This document shows positions 63,637-64,000 of a stretch of 64,000 bases of DNA, piece by piece. Under the pieces are notes generated by a model. That model was not told the DNA's origin, searched no databases, and saw only the letters and a program-made list of their open reading frames with translations. The position numbers and the translations under genes were made by a program. Source of the DNA: Clostridiales bacterium Firm_11 (GTDB taxonomy: Bacteria; Bacillota; Clostridia; Christensenellales; Aristaeellaceae); NCBI GenBank assembly GCA_001604105.1, contig LVAQ01000014.1, positions 1 through 64,000 on the forward strand, given 5' to 3'. The stretch's first letter is position 1. Each line of letters starts with the position of its first letter.

Positions 63637-64000
63637 ATGCAAACCATAGCGGAAATCCTTGAAGCGGCGAAAGCGGCGGGGAGCATCGGCGCAGCAGGGG
63701 CGGCATGGCAAGCGGCGGAAGATGGAACCGGCCTGGAAGCGGTACGGCATCGTATGCATCAAACGCTGGCGGTGATGCGCGATAGCATCAAGGATGGACT
63801 CAATCCCTCGCTGCGCTCTGTATCCGGCAAGGTCGGCGGTCAGGCGGCGCTTATGAACACAGCCGCACAGCTACCCCGTTTTGGCATGTTAAGCAAGGCG
63901 TGTGCCTATGCGCTGGCGGTTGCAGAAAGCAACGCCTGCATGGGGAAGATTGTTGCCGCGCCCACAGCAGGCAGCTGCGGCATTCTGCCGGGGGTTCTGT
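63637..64000 (+). CDS. sdaAA: L-serine dehydratase alpha subunit, N-terminal part (runs off window)
   Basis: At least 121 aa before the window ends. Starts MQTIAEILEAAKAAGS and includes MRDSIKDGLNPSLRS, SGKVGGQAALMN and VAAPTAGSCGILPGV; the Cys in AGSCG is one ligand of the [4Fe-4S] cluster. Partner of sdaAB. The ribosome site is GAGAAGGGG. The C-terminal half with the other Cys ligands is outside the window. Confidence 0.93.
   Translation, partial: MQTIAEILEAAKAAGSIGAAGAAWQAAEDGTGLEAVRHRMHQTLAVMRDSIKDGLNPSLRSVSGKVGGQAALMNTAAQLPRFGMLSKACAYALAVAESNACMGKIVAAPTAGSCGILPGVL

Overview
This window is a contiguous chromosomal stretch of a fermentative, anaerobic-type Firmicute, most likely class Clostridia. 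The evidence is a CD1247-type zinc-ribbon protein next to efp, a split SdaAB/SdaAA serine dehydratase, an ECF-type thiamine S component under a TPP riboswitch, type III pantothenate kinase, and very canonical sigma-A promoters (TTGACA-17-TATAAT) with AGGAGG ribosome sites. GC content looks moderate (roughly low fifties by eye). I cannot name a species. No insertion sequence, prophage or CRISPR array is visible; this is mostly core and metabolic genome with short accessory patches.

Layout. 1-3.2 kb: 3' part of tRNA-Cys, then a minus-strand operon lgt / serine hydrolase / recX. 3.4-8.8 kb: a plus-strand surface-glycan operon (sugar-1-phosphate transferase, split transketolase pair, LicD, flippase, cupin). 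8.8-9.6 kb: TPP riboswitch and thiT. 9.9-16.7 kb: a hexuronate catabolic operon (uxaB, kduI, eda-VOC fusion, kdgK, kduD) with a divergent LacI-family regulator and two matching TGTAA-N4-TTAC sites. 16.9-21.8 kb: a UGM-like flavoprotein and a minus-strand wbpABD-type UDP-aminouronate operon. 22.2-29 kb: XRE-cupin regulator with acyl-CoA synthetase, L,D-transpeptidase, AI-2E-family permease, guaB. 29.6-33.2 kb: LacI regulator and cellobiose phosphorylase. 33.5-41.9 kb: a secreted repeat protein, flavodoxin/FMN-binding pair, rlmH, a WalJ-type hydrolase, an SDR, a small accessory protein in a gene-poor zone, then a putative redox patch (UPF0303, cytochrome-b5-like lipoprotein, four-helix His-containing membrane protein, diiron ferritin-like protein).

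42.4-49.7 kb is the most interesting part: a zinc-homeostasis region with znuA, znuC, znuB, a COG0523 GTPase with a Cys/His-rich insert, a Fur-family regulator (Zur), and then a fusion of a COG0523-like P-loop domain to a YraQ/UPF0718 permease, translationally coupled to its DUF1980/TIGR03943 partner. Two sites fitting TGCAAAC-N-(G/C)TTTGC(A/G) lie directly downstream of the -10 boxes of the znuA and znuCB promoters and are candidate Zur operators.

49.8-64 kb: capA-like protein, LUD protein, Xaa-Pro peptidase, efp, CD1247-type protein, a pantothenate-type ECF S component with coaX and hom, plsY, the minus-strand ruvC-ruvA-ruvB-queA operon with a LexA-type box, then yigZ, sdaAB and the start of sdaAA. 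Start codons were re-chosen throughout from Shine-Dalgarno spacing; several genes appear to use TTG or GTG.
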